This document shows positions 34,703 to 44,371 of a stretch of DNA of 64,000 nucleotides, piece by piece. The stretch lies in contig JAKSLB010000002.1 of the NCBI GenBank assembly GCA_024401435.1, forward strand, positions 1-64,000, given 5' to 3'. Origin of the DNA: Paludibacteraceae bacterium. GTDB taxonomy: Bacteria > Bacteroidota > Bacteroidia > Bacteroidales > Paludibacteraceae. The notes beneath the pieces are model-generated. The model searched no databases and was not told the DNA's origin. It saw only the letters and a program-made list of their open reading frames with translations. The position numbers and the translations under genes are program-made. Numbering within the stretch: the first letter of the stretch is position 1; each line of letters opens with the position of its first letter.

Positions 34703-36148
34703 ATGGATATTAAAAATAGGATTGTAAGTGCAACTAAATGGTCTTTTGTAACAGAGGTTCTTGCAAAACTGATACTTCCTGTTACGAGCATGATTTTAGC
34801 ACGTTTGCTGACGCCAGATGCATTTGGTGTTGTGACTTCAATGGCTATTATAATTTCATTTGCAGAGATATTTATGGATGCTGGGTTCCAAAAATATCTG
34901 ATTCAACATGAGTTTTCTGATAAAAAGGAAGAACAACAATGTTTTAATGTCGCTTTTTGGTCCAATTTGATCATGTCTATTGCGATTTGGATATTGATAC
35001 TGTTTTTCTCGAAATCTTTATCTAAAACAGTTGGATCTGAGGGTTATGAACAAGCATTGATATTGGCGAGTTTATCGCTTCCAATAACTGCTTTGTCTAG
35101 TATTCATCTGGCTTATTATAAACGTGCATTAAATTATAAAGCATTGTTTAAAATACGAATGATTTCATCCTTCGTTCCGTTGCTTGTCACTATTCCACTT
35201 GCATTATATTATAAAAATTATTGGGCTTTAATTATCGGAACACTTGCACAGGGAATCATTAGTGTCATTATGTTGAGAATAATGTCTGAATGGAAGCCAT
35301 CTTTTTCTTTTTCGTTTATTAGACTAAAAGAAATGCTTTCTTTCTCAGTTTGGTCTGTTTTTGAAGCTGTTTCTATTTGGCTTACTTTATATGTTGATAT
35401 TTTCTTAATAGGAATTTATTTGGGTCAACATTATGTGGGAGTGTATAAAACTTCGGGTGCTCTTGTTGGACAAATATATGCTATAATTACATCTTCGATG
35501 ACTCCTGTTTTATTTTCTTCTTTGTCTCGTTATCAAAATGATGTTGATGAATTTAAAAAGTTGTTTTTTGTATTTCAAAAGATAACAGCCATTTTTGTTT
35601 TCCCTGTAGGTGTCATGTTGTTTTGCTTTCAGAATTCTGTTACAACAATTTTATTGGGAGCTCAGTGGGAAGAGGCTGCTTTATTTGTGGGATGTTGGGG
35701 ATTATCTTCAGCTTTTGTTATTGTTTTATCTCATTATTGTAGTGAAGTATATCGTTCAATGGGTAATCCGAAATTATCTGTTCTTGCTCAATGGCTTCAT
35801 CTGATAGCTTTGGTTCCTGTTGTTATTTATTTTGCCAAAGATAGTTTTGAAACATTATGTACAGCACGTGCATTGGTGCGTATAGAACTTGTTGCTGTTC
35901 ATTTTGTTATTATGTATTATGCTGTGCGAATATCCCCATTATCTATGCTGAAGAACATTTCGACTTCGTGTGTTGCTGCAACAGTGATGGCAATTTTTAT
36001 CTATTTAGTAAAAGCGTTTGTAGATAGTACGATTTTTCTGGATGTATTTTTAATGTTTTCCGCTATGAGTTTGTATTTAGGATTTATGTTTTCTGTCCGA
36101 GAAAATAGAGAGTTGTTGTTAATGATGAAAAAAAATCTTGTGAGGTGA
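34703..36148 (+). CDS. Lipopolysaccharide/O-antigen flippase (Wzx-like, MOP superfamily)
   Basis: This 481-residue protein is made almost wholly of hydrophobic segments, about 12-14 in number, with the N-terminal signature KWSFVTEVLAKLILPVTSMI, then ARLLTPDAFGVV and FAEIFMDAGFQKYLIQ. These blocks are typical of polysaccharide biosynthesis flippases that move undecaprenyl-linked oligosaccharides across the inner membrane. It opens a ten-gene plus-strand polysaccharide locus and starts three bases after the cyclase gene. Its stop overlaps the next start by four bases (GTGA). Which glycan it moves cannot be told from sequence. Confidence 0.88.
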   Translation: MDIKNRIVSATKWSFVTEVLAKLILPVTSMILARLLTPDAFGVVTSMAIIISFAEIFMDAGFQKYLIQHEFSDKKEEQQCFNVAFWSNLIMSIAIWILILFFSKSLSKTVGSEGYEQALILASLSLPITALSSIHLAYYKRALNYKALFKIRMISSFVPLLVTIPLALYYKNYWALIIGTLAQGIISVIMLRIMSEWKPSFSFSFIRLKEMLSFSVWSVFEAVSIWLTLYVDIFLIGIYLGQHYVGVYKTSGALVGQIYAIITSSMTPVLFSSLSRYQNDVDEFKKLFFVFQKITAIFVFPVGVMLFCFQNSVTTILLGAQWEEAALFVGCWGLSSAFVIVLSHYCSEVYRSMGNPKLSVLAQWLHLIALVPVVIYFAKDSFETLCTARALVRIELVAVHFVIMYYAVRISPLSMLKNISTSCVAATVMAIFIYLVKAFVDSTIFLDVFLMFSAMSLYLGFMFSVRENRELLLMMKKNLVR

Positions 36149-37272
36149 ATATTCTTGTTGCTCCTGATATTTATATTCGTAATGTTGCAGATAAAAGAAT
36201 ATCTGCACAGAACACGTTCTCTGACGTAATGGATGTTTTGTTAAGAACAGAATACTCTGTGATTAATTTGGAATGTTCAATTTCTAGTGGGGAAAAAAGA
36301 ACTCCGATTTTAAAATGGGGACCTTCTTTATTGGCAGATGAATCTATTGTATGTTTGATTAAAGAAATAGGCTTTGATTGTGTTACATTGGCTAATAATC
36401 ACATTAATGATTATGGGGGGGACGGAGTTATGAATACTATTAATGTATTGAAAATGAGTAATTTGAATTATGTTGGTGCTGGTAAAAATCTTGATGAATC
36501 AAATACTACGTTGTATAAGAGTTTCGATGATGGAAAATTGGCTATTATTAATTGTTGTGAACATGAATTTTCCATAGCTACAGATAAAACGCCAGGTGCT
36601 AATCCTTTAAGCCTTATTCGACAATATTATGCAATCCAAAATGCAAAAAAAGAAGCTGATTACATTTTGTTAATTGTACATGGTGGTAATGAAGATTATC
36701 CTTTGCCGTCCCCACGTATGAAAGAAGTGTGTCATTTTTTTGTGGATGCTGGAGTTGATGCCATTATACAACATCATCAGCATATTACTTCTGGTTATGA
36801 AGTTTATCATGATAAACCGATTTTCTATGGTTTGGGGAATTTTTATTGCGAAGGCAAACAGAATGAGGAAAAAAGAGATGGATTGTTAGTTAATCTTGTC
36901 TTTGATAAGAATTCAGTGTCATATAATCTTATTCCTTATTGGCAATGCCCAGGTTCGATATCATTTTCGCTGATGAATGAATCAGATAAGACAGTTTTCC
37001 TTCAAAAAATTGAAGGATATAATATGATTATAAAAGATGATGATAGGTTAAGAAAAGAATGGGAATCTTTTTCCCGATCTAATAAGGACAATTATTTTTC
37101 TTTTCTTTCTCCCTATAATTCAGTATTATGTAAAGTTTTAATGAAACGTCACCTCTTGCCGAAATTTCTTCAGTCTCAACGCCTTATGCATGCTCAAAAT
37201 TATATTGATTGCGAATCTCATAGAGATGTGCTTTCTTATTTGTTAGAAGAGGAAAGACGGAAAATAAAATGA
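36145..37272 (+). CDS. CapA-family (PGA_cap) metallophosphoesterase-like protein
   Basis: The 375-residue protein starts with GTG overlapping the flippase stop. It has the CapA blocks NLECSIS, LANNHINDYGG, VHGGNEDYPLPSPRM, DAIIQHHQHITSGYEVYHDKP and GLGNFYCEG. CapA and PgsA proteins share a calcineurin-like fold and act in capsule (poly-gamma-glutamate) export or anchoring. Unlike CapA of Bacillus, this one has no signal peptide or membrane anchor, so a cytoplasmic place in polysaccharide assembly is more likely. Such anchorless CapA-like proteins occur in other Bacteroidota surface loci. It overlaps the next gene by four bases. The actual reaction is unknown. Confidence 0.8.
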   Translation: MNILVAPDIYIRNVADKRISAQNTFSDVMDVLLRTEYSVINLECSISSGEKRTPILKWGPSLLADESIVCLIKEIGFDCVTLANNHINDYGGDGVMNTINVLKMSNLNYVGAGKNLDESNTTLYKSFDDGKLAIINCCEHEFSIATDKTPGANPLSLIRQYYAIQNAKKEADYILLIVHGGNEDYPLPSPRMKEVCHFFVDAGVDAIIQHHQHITSGYEVYHDKPIFYGLGNFYCEGKQNEEKRDGLLVNLVFDKNSVSYNLIPYWQCPGSISFSLMNESDKTVFLQKIEGYNMIIKDDDRLRKEWESFSRSNKDNYFSFLSPYNSVLCKVLMKRHLLPKFLQSQRLMHAQNYIDCESHRDVLSYLLEEERRKIK

Positions 37273-38192
37273 GTGATTTTGTATTATTGGCAAAAAAAAT
37301 AGTTCGGTATTTTTTCAAAGAACCTAATATAGGTCTGATAATTATACTGGATAAGTTGTCCTTTTTCTTATCTGATAAATTGTATGTGAAGATGATGTTT
37401 TATCTTCATATGGGATATCGATTAGATTTAACAAATCCTCGCTCTTTTTCAGAAAAGATACAATGGCTAAAATTATATGATCATCAACCCCAATATACAC
37501 GAATGGCTGATAAATATGAAATGAAAAGAATTGTCAATGAATTAATTGGACCAGGGTTTGTGATTCCTGTTTTGGGCGTATGGGATAATGAATCAGACAT
37601 TGATTTTAGTTCATTGCCTAATCAATTTGTCCTGAAGACAACCCACGATAGTGGTGGTGTCCTAATATGTAGAGATAAGTCAAATTTTGATATTGTTGAT
37701 GCTCGAAAAAAACTAAAAAGTCATTTGGTTTCTGATTTTTATGTTAAAACGAAAGAGTGGCCGTATAAAAATATAAAAAGGAGAATTATTGCTGAAAAAT
37801 ATATGGAGAACGAGAATGGAGAATTGATTGATTATAAATTTTTTTGTTTTGATGGAATTGTTAAATTGATAGAGGTGGACTATGATAGATTTGTTGAACA
37901 TAAAAGGACTTTATTTACACCAGAATGGGAGAATATGAATGCTACGATTGGATTCCCGTCAGATGAAAAAAATAATATTGAGAAACCATCATGTCTCGAC
38001 GAGATGATTCAAGTCTCTCAAATCTTGTCTGCTGGGATTCCTCATTTGCGTGTTGATTTTTATTGCACCAATAATCAGTTCTATGTCGGAGAACTTACTT
38101 TCTATCATGGTAGTGGATTTGAAAAAACGAATCCAGAATCATTGAATTATACAATGGGATCATGGATTAAATTACCACAAAGAAGCAAATGA
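37269..38192 (+). CDS. TupA-like ATP-grasp protein of the polysaccharide locus
   Basis: The 307-residue protein carries features of the TupA-like ATP-grasp family: an N-terminal helix region, NPRSFSEKIQWLKLYD, ADKYEMKRIV, LPNQFVLKTTHDSGGVLICRDK (nucleotide-binding region), IIAEKYMENENGELIDYKFFCFDG and LRVDFYCTNNQFYVGELTF (metal-binding region). In teichuronopeptide synthesis TupA is thought to link an amino acid or peptide to a glycan. Family members are common in surface polysaccharide loci, where they probably add an amino-acid-like or other acyl group to a sugar. It overlaps the CapA-like gene by four bases. Substrate unknown. Confidence 0.8.
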   Translation: MSDFVLLAKKIVRYFFKEPNIGLIIILDKLSFFLSDKLYVKMMFYLHMGYRLDLTNPRSFSEKIQWLKLYDHQPQYTRMADKYEMKRIVNELIGPGFVIPVLGVWDNESDIDFSSLPNQFVLKTTHDSGGVLICRDKSNFDIVDARKKLKSHLVSDFYVKTKEWPYKNIKRRIIAEKYMENENGELIDYKFFCFDGIVKLIEVDYDRFVEHKRTLFTPEWENMNATIGFPSDEKNNIEKPSCLDEMIQVSQILSAGIPHLRVDFYCTNNQFYVGELTFYHGSGFEKTNPESLNYTMGSWIKLPQRSK

Positions 38193-38222
38193 GGAAATGA
38201 ATGACAAAAAATTGAACCTTAG

Positions 38223-39410
38223 ATGATTAAAGAAAAGAGCATATTGTATTTATATATAATGTTGTGGTTCTTCTATGAATTACAAGGTCTTTTTTGGTCT
38301 GTAGGAAATTTGTTGTCTCAATTTATTGTTTTGTCTCTGACGTTTCTTTCTTTTGTCTATGTTGGTAAAGTCCACATGATTAAACACCTTCCGATTTTTA
38401 TAATAGCTTTAGATGTGTTGCTTTTTATGTTTACAATATATGGTATTATATATGCGATGGGGGATGTTCAAATAGCAAAGGATTGTGCAATTGATAAGCC
38501 TATTAATTATTTGAAAAACATATACAATTCTTTGTTGTCAATTTATTTCTTTTATTATTTTTCAAGGAAAAAAATGATGACGGAAGAAGATTTGGTCAAG
38601 TTTGTTTTCTTTTTCTTCTTTATGTCTGTCTTGTCATTTGTGAATTGTGAGTTGCTTTCGTCGGTTATGATAGATGAAAAAGGTGGATATGTAAATAATA
38701 AAAGCTATGCTTTTTTATCTCTCTTTCCGTTAATTGTATTTTTATATAAACGACCTGTAATACAATATGTCTTATTGACTGGATCGCTGTTTTTTGTGTT
38801 GTTAGGCATGAAGCGAGGAGCTGTCTTGATAGCATTTGTTTGTCTTCCCGTTTTTTTTATTGATAGAATGAGAAACTCATCTAGCGGAATGAAACTTGCC
38901 ATGTCTTTTTTGTCATTGTCTGTGATTTTAGGTTTGTGTTTTTTTGTGTCATATTTGGTGAATACTAATGAGTTTTTTTTAATTCGTGTAAAACAAACAT
39001 TAGAAGGAGAATCGAGTGGTCGTGACATAATATATTCTTCTTTATGGTCATATTTTATTGACAACACAACGGACTTTCAATTTTTATTTGGCTCTGGAGC
39101 AAATGCGACGCTCTCACGGACAGAAAATTTTGCGCATAATGATTGGTTGGAAATCTGTATTAATCAGGGAGTATTGGGCGTTTCCCTCTACTTGTTTTAT
39201 TGGGTTGCTTTTATTTCTGAGTTAAAAAGTTTAAAAGGCACAGGTCATGTGTATATAGCTTATTTGTTGCTTGTGGTAATTTTCTTTATGAAAACGATTT
39301 TTTCTATGTCATATTCTGATATGAATATATATGCTACTTGTGTGTTGGGTTATTGCTTGAATTATAAACGTCAAAACAATGAGGAAAAAGAAAATATTAC
39401 TTGTGATTGA
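38223..39410 (+). CDS. O-antigen polymerase (Wzy-like)
   Basis: This 395-residue protein has about ten hydrophobic segments and, near residues 275-330, a hydrophilic stretch with RDIIYSSLWSYFI, GSGANATLSRT and AHNDWLEICINQGVLGV. The AHNDWLE block followed by a small hydrophobic helix is typical of Wzy and WaaL proteins, which polymerise or ligate undecaprenyl-linked oligosaccharides on the periplasmic face. With a Wzx-like flippase in the same locus, polymerase is the better reading, but ligase cannot be ruled out. The last 32 bases overlap the start of the next glycosyltransferase gene. Confidence 0.82.
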   Translation: MIKEKSILYLYIMLWFFYELQGLFWSVGNLLSQFIVLSLTFLSFVYVGKVHMIKHLPIFIIALDVLLFMFTIYGIIYAMGDVQIAKDCAIDKPINYLKNIYNSLLSIYFFYYFSRKKMMTEEDLVKFVFFFFFMSVLSFVNCELLSSVMIDEKGGYVNNKSYAFLSLFPLIVFLYKRPVIQYVLLTGSLFFVLLGMKRGAVLIAFVCLPVFFIDRMRNSSSGMKLAMSFLSLSVILGLCFFVSYLVNTNEFFLIRVKQTLEGESSGRDIIYSSLWSYFIDNTTDFQFLFGSGANATLSRTENFAHNDWLEICINQGVLGVSLYLFYWVAFISELKSLKGTGHVYIAYLLLVVIFFMKTIFSMSYSDMNIYATCVLGYCLNYKRQNNEEKENITCD

Positions 39411-40455
39411 GGGAATAGGTTCTGGTGGTGCGGAAAATCAGATTTGTAGATTGACCTCTTTATTGACGAATGCTGGTTATGAATGCAGATTAATATCGTA
39501 TGTTGAGAACCAATTTTATGAGCCATTTCTTGAGTCTAATCATGTTGATTATGCCTTTTTGCCCGAACTGCGTCCTAAAGTCACTCGTGTTTTTCGAATG
39601 ATAAAATACATAAAAAAATATGCTCCCGAATGTGTGATTTCATATTTGCCCTCTGTGAATAAACTTTTGTGCTTGTGTCGTTTTTTTTGTCATTTTAATT
39701 TGATTGTGTCAGAACGAAATAATGAAATGTGGGCAAAAACATATTATCTGATAGCCTTTAACCTATATCGTATGGCGAATCATATTGTTACAAATACATA
39801 TACTCAATATGATTATATTCGAGAACATTATTCCTTTTTATCTAAGAAGTTGTCCGTGATTGTTAATTTTGTTGATACTGATGTGTTTATACCTTCAAGT
39901 GAAAAAGAAGATAATCAAAAATTTACAATTTTATTAGTAGGTAGATATGCCATTCAAAAGAATGTTGCTCGTTTTCTTGATTCTGTTTCTGAAATAAAAA
40001 AGCAAAATCTTCCTATAAAATTTGAATGGATTGGAAGTGTGTCGGTTGATTCTTCATATTATTCTATGTGTTGTGAAAAAGTAAAGACATTAGGCATCGA
40101 AGATTATGTGGTTCTTTCTCCAGAAACAGACAATCTTCTTGAAAAATACCAAAAAGCGGATGCTTTTTGCTTACCAAGCATATATGAAGGTTATCCTAAT
40201 GTGATACTAGAAGCTATGAGTTGTCAGTTGCCGATTCTTTGTAGTAATATTTGTGATAATGCAACTATTGTTAAGGAGAATGTGAATGGTTTCCTGTTTG
40301 ATCCTTATGACATACAACAAATGGTTGATTCAATTAAAAAATTATATAATCTACCATCCAAAGAAAAAATTTTGATGGGACAAAATAATAGAAAGTTATG
40401 TCTCTTACGTAATTCAAAAGAGAATTTCTTACAACAATATATTGATTTATTATAA
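39379..40455 (+). CDS. Glycosyltransferase family 4
   Basis: The 358-residue protein begins KKILLVIEGIGSGGAENQI, the GT4 N-terminal loop (GSGGAE). It has VSERNN near 110-115, LLVGRYAIQKN at 185-195, and the C-terminal acceptor and nucleotide-sugar motif E270-GYPNVIL-E278. This is a retaining GT-B transferase of the capsule and LPS type. It sits in the polysaccharide locus and starts inside the upstream polymerase gene. Donor and acceptor sugars cannot be read from the sequence. Confidence 0.9.
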   Translation: MRKKKILLVIEGIGSGGAENQICRLTSLLTNAGYECRLISYVENQFYEPFLESNHVDYAFLPELRPKVTRVFRMIKYIKKYAPECVISYLPSVNKLLCLCRFFCHFNLIVSERNNEMWAKTYYLIAFNLYRMANHIVTNTYTQYDYIREHYSFLSKKLSVIVNFVDTDVFIPSSEKEDNQKFTILLVGRYAIQKNVARFLDSVSEIKKQNLPIKFEWIGSVSVDSSYYSMCCEKVKTLGIEDYVVLSPETDNLLEKYQKADAFCLPSIYEGYPNVILEAMSCQLPILCSNICDNATIVKENVNGFLFDPYDIQQMVDSIKKLYNLPSKEKILMGQNNRKLCLLRNSKENFLQQYIDLL

Positions 40456-40524
40456 ATTGTATTGTGGAGGTAGTGGGTAATATTGTAGTTGCAGCGAATT
40501 TACGAAGATAATTAAATAAAATTC

Positions 40525-41559
40525 ATGATGAAAATTTGTGTGTGCGGTCATTTTGGGTTTGGCTTAGAATTGTTGAATGGACAAACTATTAAAACAAAAG
40601 TTATTTCTGAAGAATTGGAAAAGAAATATAACCAATCTTCTGTGCTAAAAATTGACACACACGGATTGAAAAATATATTGATTCTTCCTCTGAAATTGTT
40701 GATTGCTATGTTCACTTGCAAAAACATGATTATTTTACCTGCACAAAGAGCTTTGGCGTTGGAAACGATTTATTTGTGCATATTAAATGTTTTTTTTCGT
40801 AGAAATATACATTATATTGTAATTGGTGGTTGGATTATTAATTATATAGAAAAACATAGTATTGTGGCATATTTGTTGAAATCATATAAAGGTATTTATG
40901 TTGAATTACAACATATGAAAGAACAATTAGTAATATTAGGGTATCATAATGTGTATATTCTTCCTAATTGTAAAAAAAATTCAATTTTAGACGTAGATAA
41001 AATAGAAGAAAACCAAAATGAGAAATTCAAGCTTGTGATTTTCTCCAGAATCATGAAAGAAAAAGGTATTAGTTATGCTATCGAAGCAATAAAAAAAGCG
41101 AATAGGGAATTGAACGATCATATATTTCAATTAGATTTGTATGGTGAGGTCGATTCAAAACAACATGAGTGGTTTGAAAGAGAAAAACAAAACTTCTCTA
41201 ACGATGTACATTATAGAGGAAAACTTCCATACGATAAGTGCGTCGATGTCTTATGCAAATATCACATGTTACTTTTCCCTACTTATTATGAAGGGGAAGG
41301 CCTTCCTGGAACAATTATTGATGCATATGCATCAGGATTACCAGTGATTGCCAGTGATTGGAAATACAATGCTTGTGTTGTGATCAATGGTAAAACAGGA
41401 TGCTTATTTAAACCTCATGATGTCGATGATTTAAAAGACAAAATGATACAATGTTATAAAAATCCAACAGTAAGAATAAAAATGCGCTATAATTGTATTC
41501 AGCAAGCAAAATTGTATATGCCAGAGATCGCATTAAAACCATTGTTCGAAAATTTATGA
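40525..41559 (+). CDS. Glycosyltransferase family 4
   Basis: The 344-residue protein (two adjacent ATGs at the start) has a GT-B fold with LVIFSRIMKEKGISYAIEAI, then YRGKLPYDKCVDVL and the motif YYEGEGLPGTIIDAYASG near residues 255-272. The N-terminal half is less typical, with IILPAQRALALETIYLCIL in place of the usual domain-1 pattern. It follows a 69-base gap after the previous transferase, and its stop overlaps the next start (ATGA). It is a probable retaining sugar transferase of unknown specificity. Confidence 0.85.
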   Translation: MMKICVCGHFGFGLELLNGQTIKTKVISEELEKKYNQSSVLKIDTHGLKNILILPLKLLIAMFTCKNMIILPAQRALALETIYLCILNVFFRRNIHYIVIGGWIINYIEKHSIVAYLLKSYKGIYVELQHMKEQLVILGYHNVYILPNCKKNSILDVDKIEENQNEKFKLVIFSRIMKEKGISYAIEAIKKANRELNDHIFQLDLYGEVDSKQHEWFEREKQNFSNDVHYRGKLPYDKCVDVLCKYHMLLFPTYYEGEGLPGTIIDAYASGLPVIASDWKYNACVVINGKTGCLFKPHDVDDLKDKMIQCYKNPTVRIKMRYNCIQQAKLYMPEIALKPLFENL

Positions 41560-42569
41560 TATACATTATATTCGATAGACCACAAAATAATAATGACAAG
41601 CAATGGCTGTTTGATACATTAAAAGAAAAAACTAATTTTGATGTGTCTGCATTTTATACACCTTCCTTTTTGCTCCAGTTGAAGATCCCTGCTGTATCAA
41701 AAATTTTGTGTGTTCTTGTTGCAGTTTACATGAGTATAAAGTGTATAGTCGTTTCTCATAAAAACGATACAATTCTTTGTTGGTCATCTATGCCAGGTTT
41801 GCTACTGAATTTTATTTCACGTTTGTGCGGGAATAATCGTCGGTTAATCTTGTTTAACTGGTTGTCTCCATCTCCTCGCTTAAAATCGATACATGTTTAT
41901 TTGTGTAGGAAAGCTGTTGATAACCCTCAATGCATCTTATCTTTTAATTCTTATCATTTGCCAGAAGAATGGAAAAAAAGATTGAATGTGAATAAATTAC
42001 ATTATGTTATCATTCCAGATGTCTATAATTCTAATGACGAAATTATTCTACCTTGTGAAAAAAAAGATAAGTATTGTTTCGCTGGTGGCTATGCTTATAG
42101 AAATTGGAAATATCTTTTGAACTTGGCAGAATCTCTGCAAGAAATAAAATTTGTATGTTGCGTTAGTAAAAGAGATTTTCAAAATCAAATAAAGAATGTT
42201 CCCATCCCGCCAAATGTTCGTGTTTTGTATGATGTGGTAGAAAAGGAATACTACTTATGGATGAGAAATTCGTCGTTGGTGTTGTTGCCTTTGAAAACAA
42301 ATAAAGTTGCAGGATTAATTAATATAATAAAAAGCGCTCAGTATGGAATACGATGTTTGTTTTCATATACGAAAGCAACCGAGATGTATGCACCTCAGGA
42401 CTTGAATTGCTTTCTTCCCGATGATAAGGTTGCTGCTTGTGATATGATACAGGGGATTTTGAATCAACCAGAAGAAACATATAAGGCTCAAACACAAGAA
42501 TTTCAAAAACATATTTTGTCTAATTTCTCACCTGAGTCTGTCGTTGAAAAATTAATTTGTGTCATTTGA
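41556..42569 (+). CDS. Probable GT-B-type glycosyltransferase
   Basis: I chose the ATG at 41556, which overlaps the upstream stop (ATGA), giving 337 residues; an upstream in-frame start inside the previous gene is unlikely. The second half looks like a GT4/GT1 C-terminal domain: KYCFAGGYAYRNWKYLLNLAE, then PPNVRVLYDVVEKEYYLWM and VLLPLKTNKVAGLINIIKSA. The first half has one hydrophobic stretch near 50-70 and contains CWSSMPGLLLNFISRLCG and LFNWLSPSPRL. The standard EX7E pattern is not clear, so the family is uncertain. Its place in the locus supports a sugar transferase role. Confidence 0.65.
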   Translation: MIYIIFDRPQNNNDKQWLFDTLKEKTNFDVSAFYTPSFLLQLKIPAVSKILCVLVAVYMSIKCIVVSHKNDTILCWSSMPGLLLNFISRLCGNNRRLILFNWLSPSPRLKSIHVYLCRKAVDNPQCILSFNSYHLPEEWKKRLNVNKLHYVIIPDVYNSNDEIILPCEKKDKYCFAGGYAYRNWKYLLNLAESLQEIKFVCCVSKRDFQNQIKNVPIPPNVRVLYDVVEKEYYLWMRNSSLVLLPLKTNKVAGLINIIKSAQYGIRCLFSYTKATEMYAPQDLNCFLPDDKVAACDMIQGILNQPEETYKAQTQEFQKHILSNFSPESVVEKLICVI

Positions 42570-42573
42570 ATAT

Positions 42574-43374
42574 ATGTCTGATTATTATTTGTATAAACAT
42601 TCGTTAAATTATTCTGGACCTTTATATAAGGAACAAAAACTTGATGAAAAAACTTGTTCTTCTTTATTGCATGATAATAAAGAAGCTTTTTTTATTAGAA
42701 ATGTGTATGATTTTGATACGCCTCAAAAGACTCATTTTTGGTATTTGATTAAGGAAGATGCTGATCTTTTAGAAAACTATAGTTATCAAATGAGAAGACA
42801 TATAAAAAAAGCTATGTCTCAATATACTATAAAAAAAATTTCAAAATCATATATCCAAAAAAATGGTTATGATGTTTATTGTTCAGCTTCGAAAAATTAT
42901 AAAGTGAAATCAGATGTTTTATCAAAACATGAATTTGAGAAAGATATAGAGAATAAATCAGACTCTTGTGAATACTGGGCTGCATTTGAAAAAACATCTG
43001 ATGTGATGGAAGCTTATATGATAACCAAACCAGATGACCTTTGTTGTGAATATATGGTACAAAAAGCTACACAAAAAGCTCGGTTGAATTATTGTTGCTA
43101 TTATTTGATATATCAGTTGAATTTGTACTATTTGAAGGATATGAATTTATCTTTTGTGAATGCGGGTGCTCGTTCAGTTACGAATCATTCGAATGTGCAA
43201 AATTTTTTGGAAGAAAAATTTAATTTTAGGAAGGCATATTGCCAATTAAATGTGGTTTATCAGTGGTGGTTGAAACCTATCGTAAATGTTTTGTTCCCAT
43301 TTAGAAAAATAATTCCGAATAATAAGATTAAAGCTCTTCTTAATTTAGAAGCAATGAAACGTGGTTTAATATGA
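42574..43374 (+). CDS. Hypothetical protein of the polysaccharide locus, possibly FemAB/GNAT-like acyltransferase
   Basis: The likely start is the ATG at 42574 (266 residues); a GTG at 42559 would overlap the previous stop. I do not recognise a named family with certainty. There is a short arginine/lysine-rich block, QMRRHIKKAM, then a core EYWAAFEKTSDVMEAYMI, CCYYLIYQLNLYYLKDMN and FVNAGARSVTNHSNVQNFLEE, and KFNFRKAYCQLNVVY. This order resembles GNAT/FemAB-type acyltransferases that modify sugars in surface loci. It overlaps the next gene by four bases. Function is inferred from context only. Confidence 0.6.
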   Translation: MSDYYLYKHSLNYSGPLYKEQKLDEKTCSSLLHDNKEAFFIRNVYDFDTPQKTHFWYLIKEDADLLENYSYQMRRHIKKAMSQYTIKKISKSYIQKNGYDVYCSASKNYKVKSDVLSKHEFEKDIENKSDSCEYWAAFEKTSDVMEAYMITKPDDLCCEYMVQKATQKARLNYCCYYLIYQLNLYYLKDMNLSFVNAGARSVTNHSNVQNFLEEKFNFRKAYCQLNVVYQWWLKPIVNVLFPFRKIIPNNKIKALLNLEAMKRGLI

Positions 43375-44369
43375 GTGAAAAGGTGAATTTGACAGTTATA
43401 TGTCCTGTATACAATGAAGGTAAATACATTTCTCAGTGCCTTGATTCTTTATTAAGTCAGGATTATCCAAAAAATGAAATGGAATTTCTATTCGTGGATG
43501 GCATGAGTACGGATAATACAAGAGAAATCATTGCTGAATATCAGAAAGATTATCCGTTTATTAAACTCATAGAAAATCCTTTCAGAACAGCTCCTTTCGC
43601 TATGAATAAGGGAATCCAAAATGCCATGGGTAATATTATTATGCGGATTGATGCACATGCTACGTATGATATGAAATATGTTTCAACATTGGTTTCCCTT
43701 TTATCTGAGCTAAAGGCGGATAATATCGGTTGTGAAATGTACACTGATGTGCTATACAAAACATCGGAAAGTTTGGCGATTCGTGAAGTGCTAACCAATA
43801 AATGGGGCGTTGGAAATTCTGCCTTCCGTATTGGCATTCAGTCGATCCAGTTAGTGGATACCGTACCTTTTGGTTGCTTCCCGAAACAAACTTTTGCAAA
43901 ATATGGTTTGTATGATACTCGTCTTGATAGAAATCAAGATATAGAATTAAACAAGCGTATTGTTCGGGGCGGAGGGAAAATTTATATCGTTCCAAAACCA
44001 TACATAACCTATTATGCAAGAAATAACTATGCTGATTTAGCAGCAAATAATTTCGAAAATGGGAAATGGAATCTGTGGACCCTTTTTTATACTAGAAATT
44101 TTGATTCGTTGTCAATCAGACATTTCGTGCCGTTCATTTTCGTCCTCTCTTTACTTGCCTCTTTTTTGTTGGGTTTTGTATATTCATTCTTTTTTGCTCT
44201 TTTTGCTTTTATCCTTTTATCATACTTCTCTTTTTTCGGATATCTCTCGTATAAGATGTCGAAAGAAAAGGACTTGGAATTTAAATGTGTGTTAATGGCT
44301 TTTGCCACTTTGCATTTCTCTTATGGTATAGGTTCTCTTATGGGTTTCCTTTTGTGGCCATTTAAATAG
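43371..44369 (+). CDS. Glycosyltransferase family 2 with C-terminal membrane segments
   Basis: The 332-residue protein starts with the GT2 block LTVICPVYNEGKYISQCLDS, has FVDGMSTDNT at 41-50 and the metal-binding RIDAHATY (D94-A-H96). A later block, DTRLDRNQDIELNKRI, resembles the ED/QD acceptor motif. Two or three hydrophobic segments follow from about residue 245. This resembles ExoA-type succinoglycan glucosyltransferases, membrane-bound inverting enzymes using nucleotide sugars on the cytoplasmic face. It overlaps the upstream gene by four bases. Sugar specificity is unknown. Confidence 0.88.
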   Translation: MSEKVNLTVICPVYNEGKYISQCLDSLLSQDYPKNEMEFLFVDGMSTDNTREIIAEYQKDYPFIKLIENPFRTAPFAMNKGIQNAMGNIIMRIDAHATYDMKYVSTLVSLLSELKADNIGCEMYTDVLYKTSESLAIREVLTNKWGVGNSAFRIGIQSIQLVDTVPFGCFPKQTFAKYGLYDTRLDRNQDIELNKRIVRGGGKIYIVPKPYITYYARNNYADLAANNFENGKWNLWTLFYTRNFDSLSIRHFVPFIFVLSLLASFLLGFVYSFFFALFAFILLSYFSFFGYLSYKMSKEKDLEFKCVLMAFATLHFSYGIGSLMGFLLWPFK

Positions 44370-44371
44370 CG

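Noticed and set aside
43550-44308. Antisense frames opposite the GT2 gene
   Set aside because: The plus-strand gene has clear GT2 motifs and 4-base overlaps with its neighbours; the antisense frames have none.
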